Positions 33,901 to 43,121 of a DNA stretch of 46,781 nucleotides are shown here, one piece after another. The stretch is from Ochromonas danica (Eukaryota; Sar; Chrysophyceae; Chromulinales; Chromulinaceae): assembly GCA_015146655.1 (NCBI GenBank), contig VKHL01000199.1, positions 1 through 46,781 on the forward strand, read 5' to 3'. How positions within the stretch are numbered: position 1 is the first letter of the stretch; each line of letters opens with the position of its first letter. The position numbers and the translations under genes are program-made. The notes under the pieces were generated by a model, which worked only from the letters and a program-made list of their open reading frames with translations, ran no database searches and was not told the origin of the DNA.

Positions 33901-36900
33901 TTGCATTCTTGGTGAAATCAGCCAAAACACTGACCCCTGATTTTGATCGCAAAGGTTCGTGACTAGAACCATTGGAGACTTTAGCTTTATCTTCGTTTAA
34001 CTTGGAGCGTTTTTCCAAATCCTTTGTTTCGATCCCAGATACGAAGGCTGAATCTTTCAGAATATTGCCCGCGTAATGAGCATTCTCCAGTTCTATATAT
34101 GCAGAGTAAGGTGTTTTTGAGAAAAATCTACGAACTTGCAGCGACTTACCTTTATCAAGTTCCACCAGACAGTTCTCGAGATCTGCTTTGCGTCGAAGAA
34201 GGAACTGCTCAGTTTCTGGCTCAAGACAAGGAAATTTGAAGCTCTTTATATCTGGAGATGATAAAGCAGAACAATGAATAATGACACAACATGCAATAAA
34301 CGGATAGCCTTACCATTGTCAGTTAATGTCACCGTCAACTTGGGTCGGAGCACAAAAGCAGTGGAATCTCCTTCCGCGTTCCGCCCGTCCTTTGAAATAG
34401 CTGTCGAATAGCCAATGGCATTCATAAGCAACTGTGAACCGTGGAGTCGCCCTAAATTACGCGTAAACGCTGGATTTGATCGTTTAATACGGAATCTTTT
34501 AATATCGTGAGGATCAACAAGGACATTTTGAACAATCTTCGAAGCAGTTTCAGCAGCTGTTCGCACCTCTGGCAATGAATGATGCAAGCGCATTTCACGC
34601 AATGCAGCAGCAATACTCGGAGCACCTTCGAGAGCCACAAGCTCAGCGTTGAGCTCCTCACGTCTAGCTTTGAGTGAATTAAGCATTTCAGAGGAAATCT
34701 GTTTACTCTGACTATGCAAACCGCGCAATGATATAACTCTGCGCACAGACTTGTTACCGGCGTGCATCTCAAATGGATCACCAAAACCACAAGCTTTCAT
34801 GAGCTTTTTGCCTTCTACAAACTGCCAGATACAGCGATTAAAAGTTTCTCCGTCAATATTCACGAACCAGAACTTGTTTTGCGTGGGGGTATCCACAATG
34901 TTGTTCACAATAACGTTAACCAACTTCAATGCAGAGTGCACTTCGTTTGGAGAGAAGCGCAGGCGATAGAGACTGACAGCTTCACTGACAGTAAGAACAT
35001 TCTCAGCACACTGCTGGATAGCTGAGCCAAAATGTTCGAAAACTTCTGGAAGAGAAAAGAGACCACTATTTGTGGCTTCCTGTCTCGATACAAATCTGCT
35101 CATTGCAGCATCAATATCAGACGAGGTCAGCCCTGATTCTTGGAACAAACGTGGACACAGGGATAACGACAAGAAACCAGCACCGTTGGCATCTAACGCT
35201 TCAAAAGCGTTACGAAGCTTTCCAATGCATGTAATGACAGCATCAGATCTCCCAGCGCATAGTCGGCCAATAAAAGCTTGAGTTTGATCAGATGATCCTG
35301 TCCACTTTTCTTCACGAAGCACTTGAACTGAGACATCAGACAGAGTGGACAAGCTAGCCATTTTCAAATCAAGCGAGTTGTTGTCTTTGAGAGGGAAAAG
35401 TGCCACGTAGGCCGCAGCAAAGTCAGCAAAGGAAAGTTCATCGTATAAAGAGACGTCTGCTTCTTCCATCCATCTCGACAGCTTTGAGATGGTCAAGCCC
35501 TTGCCCATCATTGTGAATGCGTCCATCAAATTCTTCGCAGCTATTTTGGTTTCCTGCTTATCGAGATCATAATCACTCCTCTTAGTTGCTAATCTGCTGA
35601 AAGCATCTTCGAGTTTCAAGGCAATACTGTGACCATAAGTTTGCTCAAACGAGACCAAGAAGTTCTTTTCATTCAAGGTCTTTCCTAGAGCAGAATTAAA
35701 GGTCGACCCGCTCAGCGCAACACCAGAACAGCATAGATTGCCATACATCACCACAAAGTGCCAAAGATCAAGAAACTTCAGATCAACATTTGGCAAGTGG
35801 CCCTTTACCCACTTCTCGATCACTTTGGGAGGTTTTGACCGGCCCAGAACATCAAAAGCCTTTGCTACGTCATCATACCCCCAATGAGACCCAAGCTCTC
35901 CCAACACATCGTTAAACACTCTCTCAAGCTTTTCCAGTAACTTTGGACCCAAAATTCCCAATACTCTATCGCGAGGTGCAACCTTTGAAGTGACACTTAA
36001 GAATTTCCTGTCAATAGCGTCCTCTTCAAACCCGGTCTCATAGCTCTTGCGCAAATTCAGCAAAGCATTCCAAATCGAAATCTCTTCGTCTTCATTATCT
36101 TCTGGCTTTCTTAGATGTTTTTCCACAACGTCATCAAGAATCGTACCTTCATCTTCAAACTCCACAGTGTAAGTGTTATCATTATTCGCATGAAGAATTG
36201 TCACCATCTTGGCTTGTTTATTGACCCTGGGGGCACCAAACTGAGACGAACGGTACCAATAACACAGCGCCGAGGAACCGGGCGGAAAAGCAACTTGAAT
36301 ATCAAGATGTACACAAATTAGTAGACACCAGCAACGTCAACAATCATAACACTTACCTTTAATAATGGATCGAATTCTAGATTGAGCAACCGCAGTCTCC
36401 TCTTCTCCATCGTCATATACAACATCAAATGATCCATCGCCATTGACCGCAACCACCCTGCCTGAAAACCACCTACCGCGAGCATGATAATCTATTTCAA
36501 CAACATCGCCAATATTATACCGAGATCCCAAACCAGATAAACGTCTGGAACGCATAATAATATCACTGCGCTTCTCCTCTTCTCCGCCTCCCACTAACCC
36601 TTTCACGCGAATGTACTCTTCCGGCACTCGACTCTCGCTGTCTCCATCCTCGTACACCACATCATACGTGCCGTCCAGTCGCACGTTCTTGATCTTGCCT
36701 GGGTAGAACTGGCCCTTGCCTCGATAATTCGCCTCCACAGCCATGCCCACCGTTAGCTCCACCTTCNNNNNNNNNNTGATCTTGCCTGGGTAGAACTGGC
36801 CCTTGCCTCGATAATTCGCCTCCACAGCCATGCCCACCGTTAGCTCCACCTTCCTGCTGCTAGGACCCAGACTTGCACTGCGCTTCTCCTCTTCTCCACC

Positions 36901-37461
36901 TCCTGCAAATGGTTGTATTCGAACGTTCTTATCTATAGTTCTACTGTCAGCAGTGTTTTGACGGGGTCCATTAGAGGTGGACTCACTAGGAGCTCTAATT
37001 TGCTCGCGAGGTATTTTTTTAATTGTCTCGTCGTTGTTTAGTCGGACATCATAACTGCCATCTGGGTTGCAATTGGCAATACGACCCATTTGCCACGTGG
37101 CGGACCCTTTCGGCCTTACTTCAACTTTAGCAAATAGCTTGAGAGCGCTGGGATCAACTTTAGCAGCTGCAGGCGCGGTACTGGCCAGCGGTTGCGATCT
37201 GTTCAAGAGAATCGCGCGAAATGATGACAGTCAAGGGTCAGCCAGCAGGAGATGCTTCTAACCTTTTCGAAGTCGCCGCTAGGCTAAACGTATCGGGTGC
37301 TTCTTTGGGCACGGAAGTTTTTCCAAAAGTCGGCCTGAGATAAAAATGGAGGCAATGCAGAAGAAGTCAATCAATCTGTTGAGAACAAGACAGCAGTCAA
37401 GCTAAGAGAAATAAAACCTTTGAACTCTCCTGTTCCCCACATTTCCATCGTCAAAGGACAT
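21954..37461 (-). CDS. Giant Tudor/EF-hand/PUB/WD40/pseudokinase scaffold protein
   Basis: Nine exons read leftward: 37461-37418, 37334-37263, 37198-36357, 36293-34314, 34251-34150, 34092-33238, 33173-23950, 23877-23580, 23482-21954. Introns are 57-97 bp, all GT-AG, and every junction keeps frame; about 4,980 residues. One exon alone codes 3,074. Order: disordered N-terminus; three to four Tudor/Agenet-like repeats (D-G-x-Y-D-V and similar; about 60-380); EF-hand-like helices; PUB-like domains at about 766-822, 888-945, 1191-1247 and 1312-1370, each ending L-L/M-x-A/S-x-G-F/Y; canonical EF-hands (D-G-N-H-D-G, D-V-D-Q-D-G; about 1090-1155); a charged coiled coil (about 1390-1530); WD40-like segments; a kinase-like fold (about 3020-3450) lacking HRD and DFG; ARM/HEAT-like helices; a final EF-hand (D-V-D-G-D-G, about 4909). 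PUB domains bind p97/VCP in known proteins; a Ca2+-responsive scaffold role is inference. The 57-bp intron 34149-34093 is a multiple of three and may be exon. An assembly gap lies in exon 3. Confidence 0.75.
36690..36853. other. Assembly gap (10 N) flanked by a 77-bp perfect direct repeat
   Basis: Ten Ns at 36767-36776. The 77 bases before them (36690-36766) are identical to the 77 after (36777-36853). This is typical of two contig ends that overlap but were not merged. If so, one Tudor-like repeat is counted twice; removing 87 bp keeps the frame. A real unresolved tandem repeat is the alternative. Confidence 0.9.
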
Positions 37462-37797
37462 TGTGCGTTTTTCTCTTATCTAATGTCGTTTCCTGTGATC
37501 TCTGTTCGGCTGTCTGCTTGATGATCTTTTCGTTGTTGTCAATCAAAATCAAACTGTATTTCAGATTTCTGGAGGTTTAGAATTCTGAATCTGCTGCTGG
37601 TGGCGAAACACACATATCTTGTCACCCGCAAGGTAATAATAGTATTGGATGTTTGATGTTTGGTGTGAATAGCGCGCAACACAATAATAATGGAAGCGTT
37701 GGAAAACTTCTTCCCAGTTAATTATTTAGCCTATTATTCTAAAGACTCTTTTTCCACAGTACTTTCTTTTGTAGCATAATTCTGCTCGCTTGGGAAG
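37462..37797. promoter_or_regulatory. Divergent promoter between giant gene and GOT1
   Basis: 336 bp shared by two genes pointing apart. It is AT-rich with no clear TATA box or strong repeat; the short words ttggatgtttgatgtttgg occur near 37646. I see no other structure. Confidence 0.35.
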
Positions 37798-38346
37798 ATG
37801 GTACTGGATGAAAATCAGAAGATCGGAGTGGGGTTGATTGTTCTGGGCCTTGGCTTTGTGTTTGTGGGGATGATGATGTTCTTCGACGCCTCGTGAGTGA
37901 GCACTTCCTCCGCCGCCCTGCCCTGCCGCCTCTCACCGTGACCTTGTTTGCTATAGGCTGATAGCGCTAGGAAACATTTTGTTTCTGCTTGGAATTTGTT
38001 TTGCGATAGGCTTCCAGCGAACGTTCACGTTATTCACGCGGTAAGCCACACGACGCGGACTTCCGCCTTTCTCTCCTTCACTCACATGCTGCCTCTCGTC
38101 AGTCCCGACCGGATCCGAGGAACTTTGTGCTTTTTTACAGGAATTGTTTTAGTTGTTTTTCGCTGGGGTTTGATTGGGATTTGCCTCGAGGCCTTCGGCT
38201 TTCTTAACCTGTTTGGAAACTTTTTGCCCGTGGCGCTATCCTTCGCGAGACAGTTTCCTTATATTGGTGCTGTTTTGGATCTGCCGATGATTGCTCCAGC
38301 GGTGGACTTCTTGGCTGGAAAGACGATTCCTAAGTATGTTGTCTGA
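37798..38346 (+). CDS. GOT1: Vesicle transport protein GOT1
   Basis: Three exons, 37798-37892, 37957-38040 and 38103-38346; introns of 64 and 62 bp; 140 residues, the normal family length (about 138). Got1 is a small four-span protein of the Golgi/ER that supports vesicle fusion and ER-Golgi traffic. Diagnostic stretches: Q-K-I-G-V-G-L at the start, F-F-D-x-x-L-I-A-L-G-N-I-L-F, G-F-Q-R-T-F-T, R-W-G-L-I-G-I-C-L-E-A-F-G-F, and a C-terminal D-L-P-M-I-A-P-A-V-D. The start is the first ATG and matches the family N-terminus. It faces the BET1-like SNARE gene tail to tail. Confidence 0.93.
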
Positions 38347-38642
38347 GGCTACAACATAATGCTACCCTTCGCTCATCCTCTTTGTATAGTAAGCGCTTCA
38401 CCTTGTGGCGGGCATGCGTGATGCTGTGTTAGTCGTTAGTGTGTTATAATCGAGCCCAAGAGATAATTCTGGTAACTGCCAGCAGTTCAACGAGTTGGTT
38501 TGCCATTGAAATAAGAGATAATTCTGGTAACTGCCAGCAGTTCAACGAGTTGGTTTGCCATTGAAATATACTAGCGGAAGATAGCTGAGAAATCACGACT
38601 AAGGTTACACTAGGGCGAGAAGAAAAGGAAAGCGATGAGCGT
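38347..38642. other. Convergent spacer between GOT1 and BET1-like gene
   Basis: 296 bp between two stop codons. It contains a 55-bp tandem duplication (separate entry) and otherwise no recognisable feature. Confidence 0.5.
38458..38567. repeat. Two perfect 55-bp tandem copies
   Basis: Copies start at aagagataattctgg at 38458 and 38513 and end in ccattgaaata. No mismatch is seen, so the duplication is recent. It lies in the shared 3' spacer. Confidence 0.93.
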
Positions 38643-39119
38643 TCAGGTCGAGGAGGAGCGACGACCCATCATAAAGTAGACCAAAAGAAAAACCATCACC
38701 ACGAAGACGATCAAGTAGTACATGTGCTTGGAAGAGGAGCTGTTGAGCATGACACCTAACTTGCCCATTGTGGACTTGAAGAGATCTGACGTGGAGGAAA
38801 AGCCTCGACTCATGCTGTCCAGCAACTGATTTTGACTGTTCACTTCTTGATGGATGTCTCTGCTCAGATTTCGCAGCAGATTCACCTGCTCGCCCAACTC
38901 GCTCTAGCAAACAGAAAAGAGATATGACAAAAGATAAGGTCTCCTCCAGTGGGCGGAGAAACTCACCCATCTTTGGTTGTTTTCCATTTCCATCAATGAC
39001 AAAGACGTCTCCTCGGCCTGGCCATTGCGATTTCCTCCATTGCCATTGAAGTTTCGATACATTTTGGAGGTATTCGAAGTAGTTTGATTCGTTTGACCTC
39101 GATAGTATGGTGTGGACAT
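38643..39119 (-). CDS. BET1-like Qc-SNARE
   Basis: Two exons read leftward, 39119-38967 and 38903-38643, with a 63-bp intron; 137 residues. BET1 is the ER-Golgi SNARE that helps vesicles fuse with the early Golgi. The C-terminal exon has the SNARE helix (L-L-R-N-L-S-R-D-I, E-V-N-S-Q-N-Q-L-L-D, T-M-G-K-L-G-V-M) with the zero-layer Gln in S-Q-N-Q-L-L-D, followed by a single tail anchor (M-Y-Y-L-I-V-F-V-V-M-V-F-L-L-V-Y-F-M). A second possible start, M-Y-R-N-F-N-G, lies 19 residues further in. It shares a 128-bp promoter with the DNMT2 gene. Confidence 0.88.
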
Positions 39120-39247
39120 AAACAGGAGTTCCGAGTTAATAATAGTGATAATAGAGCAAACACTCCGCCTCCCAGCCGTTTCCACGGAATAGAAGAGTAG
39201 ATTCCATGGAATAATCTGGTGCATTTTTCTCTCAGCTGGTCTTGTGG
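39120..39247. promoter_or_regulatory. Divergent BET1/DNMT2 promoter with paired TTCCAYGGAA palindromes
   Basis: TTCCACGGAA at 39182-39191 and ATTCCATGGAAT at 39203-39214, with centres 22 bp apart (about two helical turns). A third copy of the palindrome occurs in the divergent promoter at 42865-42878. A pyrimidine tract ending in CAG precedes the DNMT2 start, so a 5' UTR intron is possible. Confidence 0.45.
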
Positions 39248-41666
39248 ATGGGTTGGCTTGGTTTAGTCTTAGACTTGCTATTCTACACTATCCTCTTTGC
39301 CTGTGGATCTTCTTTCTCTCTTACAAGGAATTTAAGGCCAACATTATCCATGGCGTGCTCAAGATCAGAGCAAGCGACAGTTCGCTTCCATCTTATCTCA
39401 AGCAGTTCTTCTTTGGCTCCAGTGGATTTGCTCTCTGCCGCGATGAAGCAGACCAGCCCATCCAGCCTTCCTCCCCTCTTAGTCACTCTTGATCCGAATC
39501 TATCGAATGACATTTTGGGGTCAGGGAAGGTTTCTATTAGCCGTGAGCTGCAGGTCAGCAAGGGAACGCTTTCCACAAGCCGCGGGAAGCGGAAAATGCC
39601 AAAACCTGAGGAACCTTATCCGATTCGAGAGATTAACATCCTCCCTGATGCATCTGCTACGTGGTTGGCTGTCATGGATGATTGGGATGTTTGCAGTATT
39701 GAGAGCCTGCCCTTCTTTCGCAGACAGGTGAGCGACCTTTGCAATAGCATACAGACAGTCTCTCTGTCAGTCTCTTTGTCAGTCAGACCATCATCATACG
39801 ATTGCTGATAGAAATTGCTGTGTCTCTTAGGTCTTTCAGGTCCTCGCCTCACTCTTCCGTAATCAGCGTGATGTGCTTTTCCTCGACTCTTGTCCTCCCA
39901 ATGAAAGCTCAGGAAGCAGTTTGAAGGCACAAATGCTTTTGTGGCTGAGTCTCCTTCTTTTCTTCCGCGCTGACCTTACTACGATGGGATCGCAACCTAT
40001 CGAGAGCTTTTTGAAATCCGTGGAGTTGAACCGCTCGGCACATGGTTTTGTTATAGAAGTGAGACAACCGTTGTATTCAGATGAGTGGGCAATAGGAGAA
40101 GAGAGAGATATAGCGCATGGAAGTGTATTGGAAGGACAAATAGATGCTTTTCTTTCTGCCTTCTCAAGGCTTTTATCTCCATTTCCACCTCCATCCAAGG
40201 CGTTGCTATTCGCTCGCAGGCTGGCTTTCTGTCATGCGAAGGATCGACGTCAGGCGCGTGGCATGCACCGTTTAACTGTTGGACTTGGTGCGGAGCTCGT
40301 TAAACAAGCAAATACGTCAGGTGGAAGACGAAGCAAGACTTGGCCAAGTACTGAGGAGGGTTTGCAGGTTTTTGAGTTCTTCAGTGGAATTGGTGGTATG
40401 CGGCTTGCACTTCCCGATGTTGTCGATGGAGTTCCCGTTCGGCGCATTGTGGCTTTCGATTGTTCTACTATACCTAATGCAGTCTACAAGCATAACTTTC
40501 ACGGCGACAGCCCACTGGATGGTGTTAAAGCTTCTTCCTTGCGAGAGGGCTTGGTGCAGGGTCTCTACAAGAAGGATGCCGACGGAGAGGCTGATATTTG
40601 GACTCTAAGCCCGCCCTGCCAACCATACACAACGACGCGGGGTGCCCTACGAAGGGATCATCTCGACAACCGCTCCCGTGGCCTATTGCATATAATGCAC
40701 TTGCTCTTGCAAATGGAACGGCTGCCGCGTTTCATTGTCTTGGAAAATGTGAAGGGCTTTGTTGGGTCGCGAGTTCACGGACTCTGGGTGCAAGCCATGC
40801 GTTTGTGTGGCTATTCGTTTGAGGAGTTCTTGCTCAGCCCAGATAGCTGTGTTGGTTTGCCCAACGCTCGTTCACGATATTACTTCCTTGGTGAACATCG
40901 AGACCACCTGAAGGAGGAGACGATAGCAGAGAGAGAGATGACTGAACAGGAACGAACTGATTTTGGCGTCGTGGTTCAAAGTCTGTTAACCACAATGGAT
41001 CAACAAGCAGATCAAAATGCCTCCGCTAGCAATGAGTTGAAGGAAGATGCGGAGGAGAACGAGGAGGAGGAGGGAGAGAATGTGCAAGAAGGAGAGGGGG
41101 AGGAATGTGGCGGAGTCCAGCGAGCACTGCCTGGTCAGCGAGTCTTCTCCTCGCATGAAGTGCGGACGATCGGGGAACTTCTCTCGTCTTCACCTGCCAG
41201 CGCTTTTCCTATGGAGGACTTACCGTCTTTACTACTCTCCGAATCAGTGCTGGTTCAACCTTGGGCACAGAATCTTGTTTCGTGCAGCACAGCTCAAGAT
41301 CGGCTCACCTTTTGCTTCACCAAAGGCTATGGCAAGATAATTGATCGAAGTGCTGGATCATGCTATCTACCACCTCTTGAAGGTGATAAGTGCGTCGTTT
41401 CAGAGATAAACAGAGATGCTGGACTACTTGCACACTGTGGTCGCTTGCGACTCTTCCATCCGCAGGAACTGCTCCGCTTCTTCGGGTTTCCCGACGCCTT
41501 TTCCTTCCCCCCTGGAATGACTCTGCGCCATCGTTACAATTGCATAGGAAACTCGATCAATGTTTTTGTTGTGAGAGAGGTTATGCGACACCTGTTCGAA
41601 GGCAGGAATGGAGGAAATAGAAGAAAGAGGAAGTCCTCTGTGGAAAGCAATGCTGATGAAGGGTGA
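39248..41666 (+). CDS. DNMT2: DNMT2-type C5-methyltransferase (tRNA-Asp C38) with long N-terminal extension
   Basis: Two exons, 39248-39727 and 39831-41666, with a 103-bp phase-0 intron; up to 771 residues. The catalytic domain starts near base 40365: F-E-F-F-S-G-I-G-G-M (SAM site), P-P-C-Q-P-Y-T (catalytic Cys), E-N-V-K-G-F, N-A-R-S-R-Y-Y-F-L-G, the DNMT2 signature C-F-T-K-G-Y-G-K, and G-N-S-I-N-V-F-V-V. DNMT2 enzymes methylate C38 of certain tRNAs. An acidic insertion (about 41030-41160) splits the target-recognition region. About 370 residues precede the domain, twice what is usual, with no domain I recognise. The exact start is uncertain: ATGs at 39248, 39350 and 39443 share the frame. 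It ends 37 bp from the stop of the convergent BCCIP-like gene. Confidence 0.85.
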
Positions 41667-41703
41667 TGTAACCAACGATGGTATTATAGAGAAAGGTGAA
41701 GAT

Positions 41704-42778
41704 TTAACTTTCATCAACACTTTCACTAGCTTCTTCAAGAAAATCTTCAAGAAAATCCTCTACTCGCCACACCATTTTGGCGAACTTCTCCTTCCTGACC
41801 AACAGCAATCCCATGGCCACTTGCCCTTCAGCATCCGCGCTGTGATGCAGTTTAGAATCTACCTTGACCACAGCCTTGACCTGCGCCTCGCGACTGAGCT
41901 GTTGATCTTCTACAAAGGCTAAGCCACCAACATCAGCAAAACTCGCTAACTCAGCCAAAGATCTCTTTCCGAGCTTCTGCAAGGCTGATTGCGCATCCGC
42001 AAGAGGACAGAGAAGAACAAAGTGAGACAAGGTCTTGAAAGAATCATCTTCTGCACTACCCATTATCCACTTTAGGTCTTCATTAAGTTGGCGATAGAGT
42101 TCTGGCAGAAGTGGTGGAGGGAGGTTGTGGAAGCGACCATGAAGCATCAGTCCAACTTTCTCAGTGGCCAATGAAGAGGAGGCTTCTCCAACCAACTCCT
42201 TCAACTCCTTGTAGATCGGGCGAATCTCTTGATTAGCCTGTGTAATCGTAATATTAGGTGGTGTGTGATCATTTGGGAGAAGGCTGTGCTAACTTGAGTG
42301 TGTGCTAACCTGCAGCTTCGAGAAGGGCAGAACGGTAGCAAAGGCGAACACATCCGTCTCACCATCGCAGTGCACAACAGTCCCGACTTCTTCTGTGGGA
42401 GCACAGGCAAGCACTCGTGGTGAATCACAAAGCCAAGAAGACTAACAGAGACAGGGCAGGGCAGGACCAACCTTGATTCACCACAAGCGACGCTAACTCA
42501 AAGGCATACGGTGACTTCCAACGCTGTTTAAACAAGAGAACTAAACCTTCCAAAAACTGAGCAGAGGGGTCGCTGAAGGAAAAGGAGAATTCCTGGTCAT
42601 CTTCTGACTCGCCGCTGTTTTGCCTTTCTTCTTCTTCTTCTTCTTCTTCTTCCTCGTCGTCGTCGTCACTTTCTTCGTCAGAGTCCAGATTTTCCTTCAA
42701 TCGACGCACCTTTAAGGGTTGCTCACTCGATTGTTCATTCTTCTCAGTTTTGCGAAGTGGAGCTCTCTTCCTGCCCAT
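41704..42778 (-). CDS. BCCIP/Bcp1 family protein
   Basis: Three exons read leftward: 42778-42472, 42413-42310 and 42237-41704; introns of 58 and 72 bp; 314 residues, the usual size. A basic N-terminus and a long acidic stretch (D-D-D-D-E-E...) are followed by F-S-F-S-D-P-S-A-Q-F-L-E-G, V-G-T-V-V-H-C-D-G-E, and H-G-R-F-H-N-L-P-P-P-L-L-P-E-L-Y, matching the Bcp1/BCCIP core. Yeast Bcp1 chaperones ribosomal protein uL14 and works in nuclear export; the animal protein binds BRCA2 and p21. The first acceptor (C-A-C-G-A-G) was chosen because it alone restores the family frame; the stronger-looking TTAG 28 bp earlier gives an early stop. Confidence 0.82.
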
Positions 42779-43121
42779 CTTCCAGTCAATTGATATTGAT
42801 GGAAGGAATTGATGGAAATAGATTATACGAAATTTCGCTACTCCAGAGCGGAGAGCATTTTCATAATTCCATGGAATTAGAGAGCCAGGTGTGCGGGTGG
42901 GTGTTTGGGTACAGTTATTGCCTTGCGCGCGAATAAGCCCATTTTGCGATCTTCCGCGACGAGCAGCACCAGCAGCACTTGCTTGCCCAACAATCATTTC
43001 TCTCTCTCTGGGACGACGGAGCGATCCTGTTATCAGAAGATCAGCTCACTTTTAAAAGGTCTTCTCTCATTTTGAGTCCTACTCTCACCTGGTCATCCGA
43101 GAGGGTTTGATTTGAGTGGCA
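42779..43121. promoter_or_regulatory. Divergent promoter between BCCIP-like and LMBR1-PH genes
   Basis: 343 bp shared by two genes pointing apart. It holds several perfect palindromes: CGAAATTTCG at 42828-42837, AATTCCATGGAATT at 42865-42878, and CTTTTAAAAG at 43049-43058, the last about 65 bp before the LMBR1-PH start and possibly TATA-like. Confidence 0.4.

Noticed and set aside
33238-37206. Separate small PUB and Tudor genes upstream of the large exon
   Set aside because: Each reading frame lacks a proper start or end, and each boundary has GT and AG sites that restore frame to the next exon.
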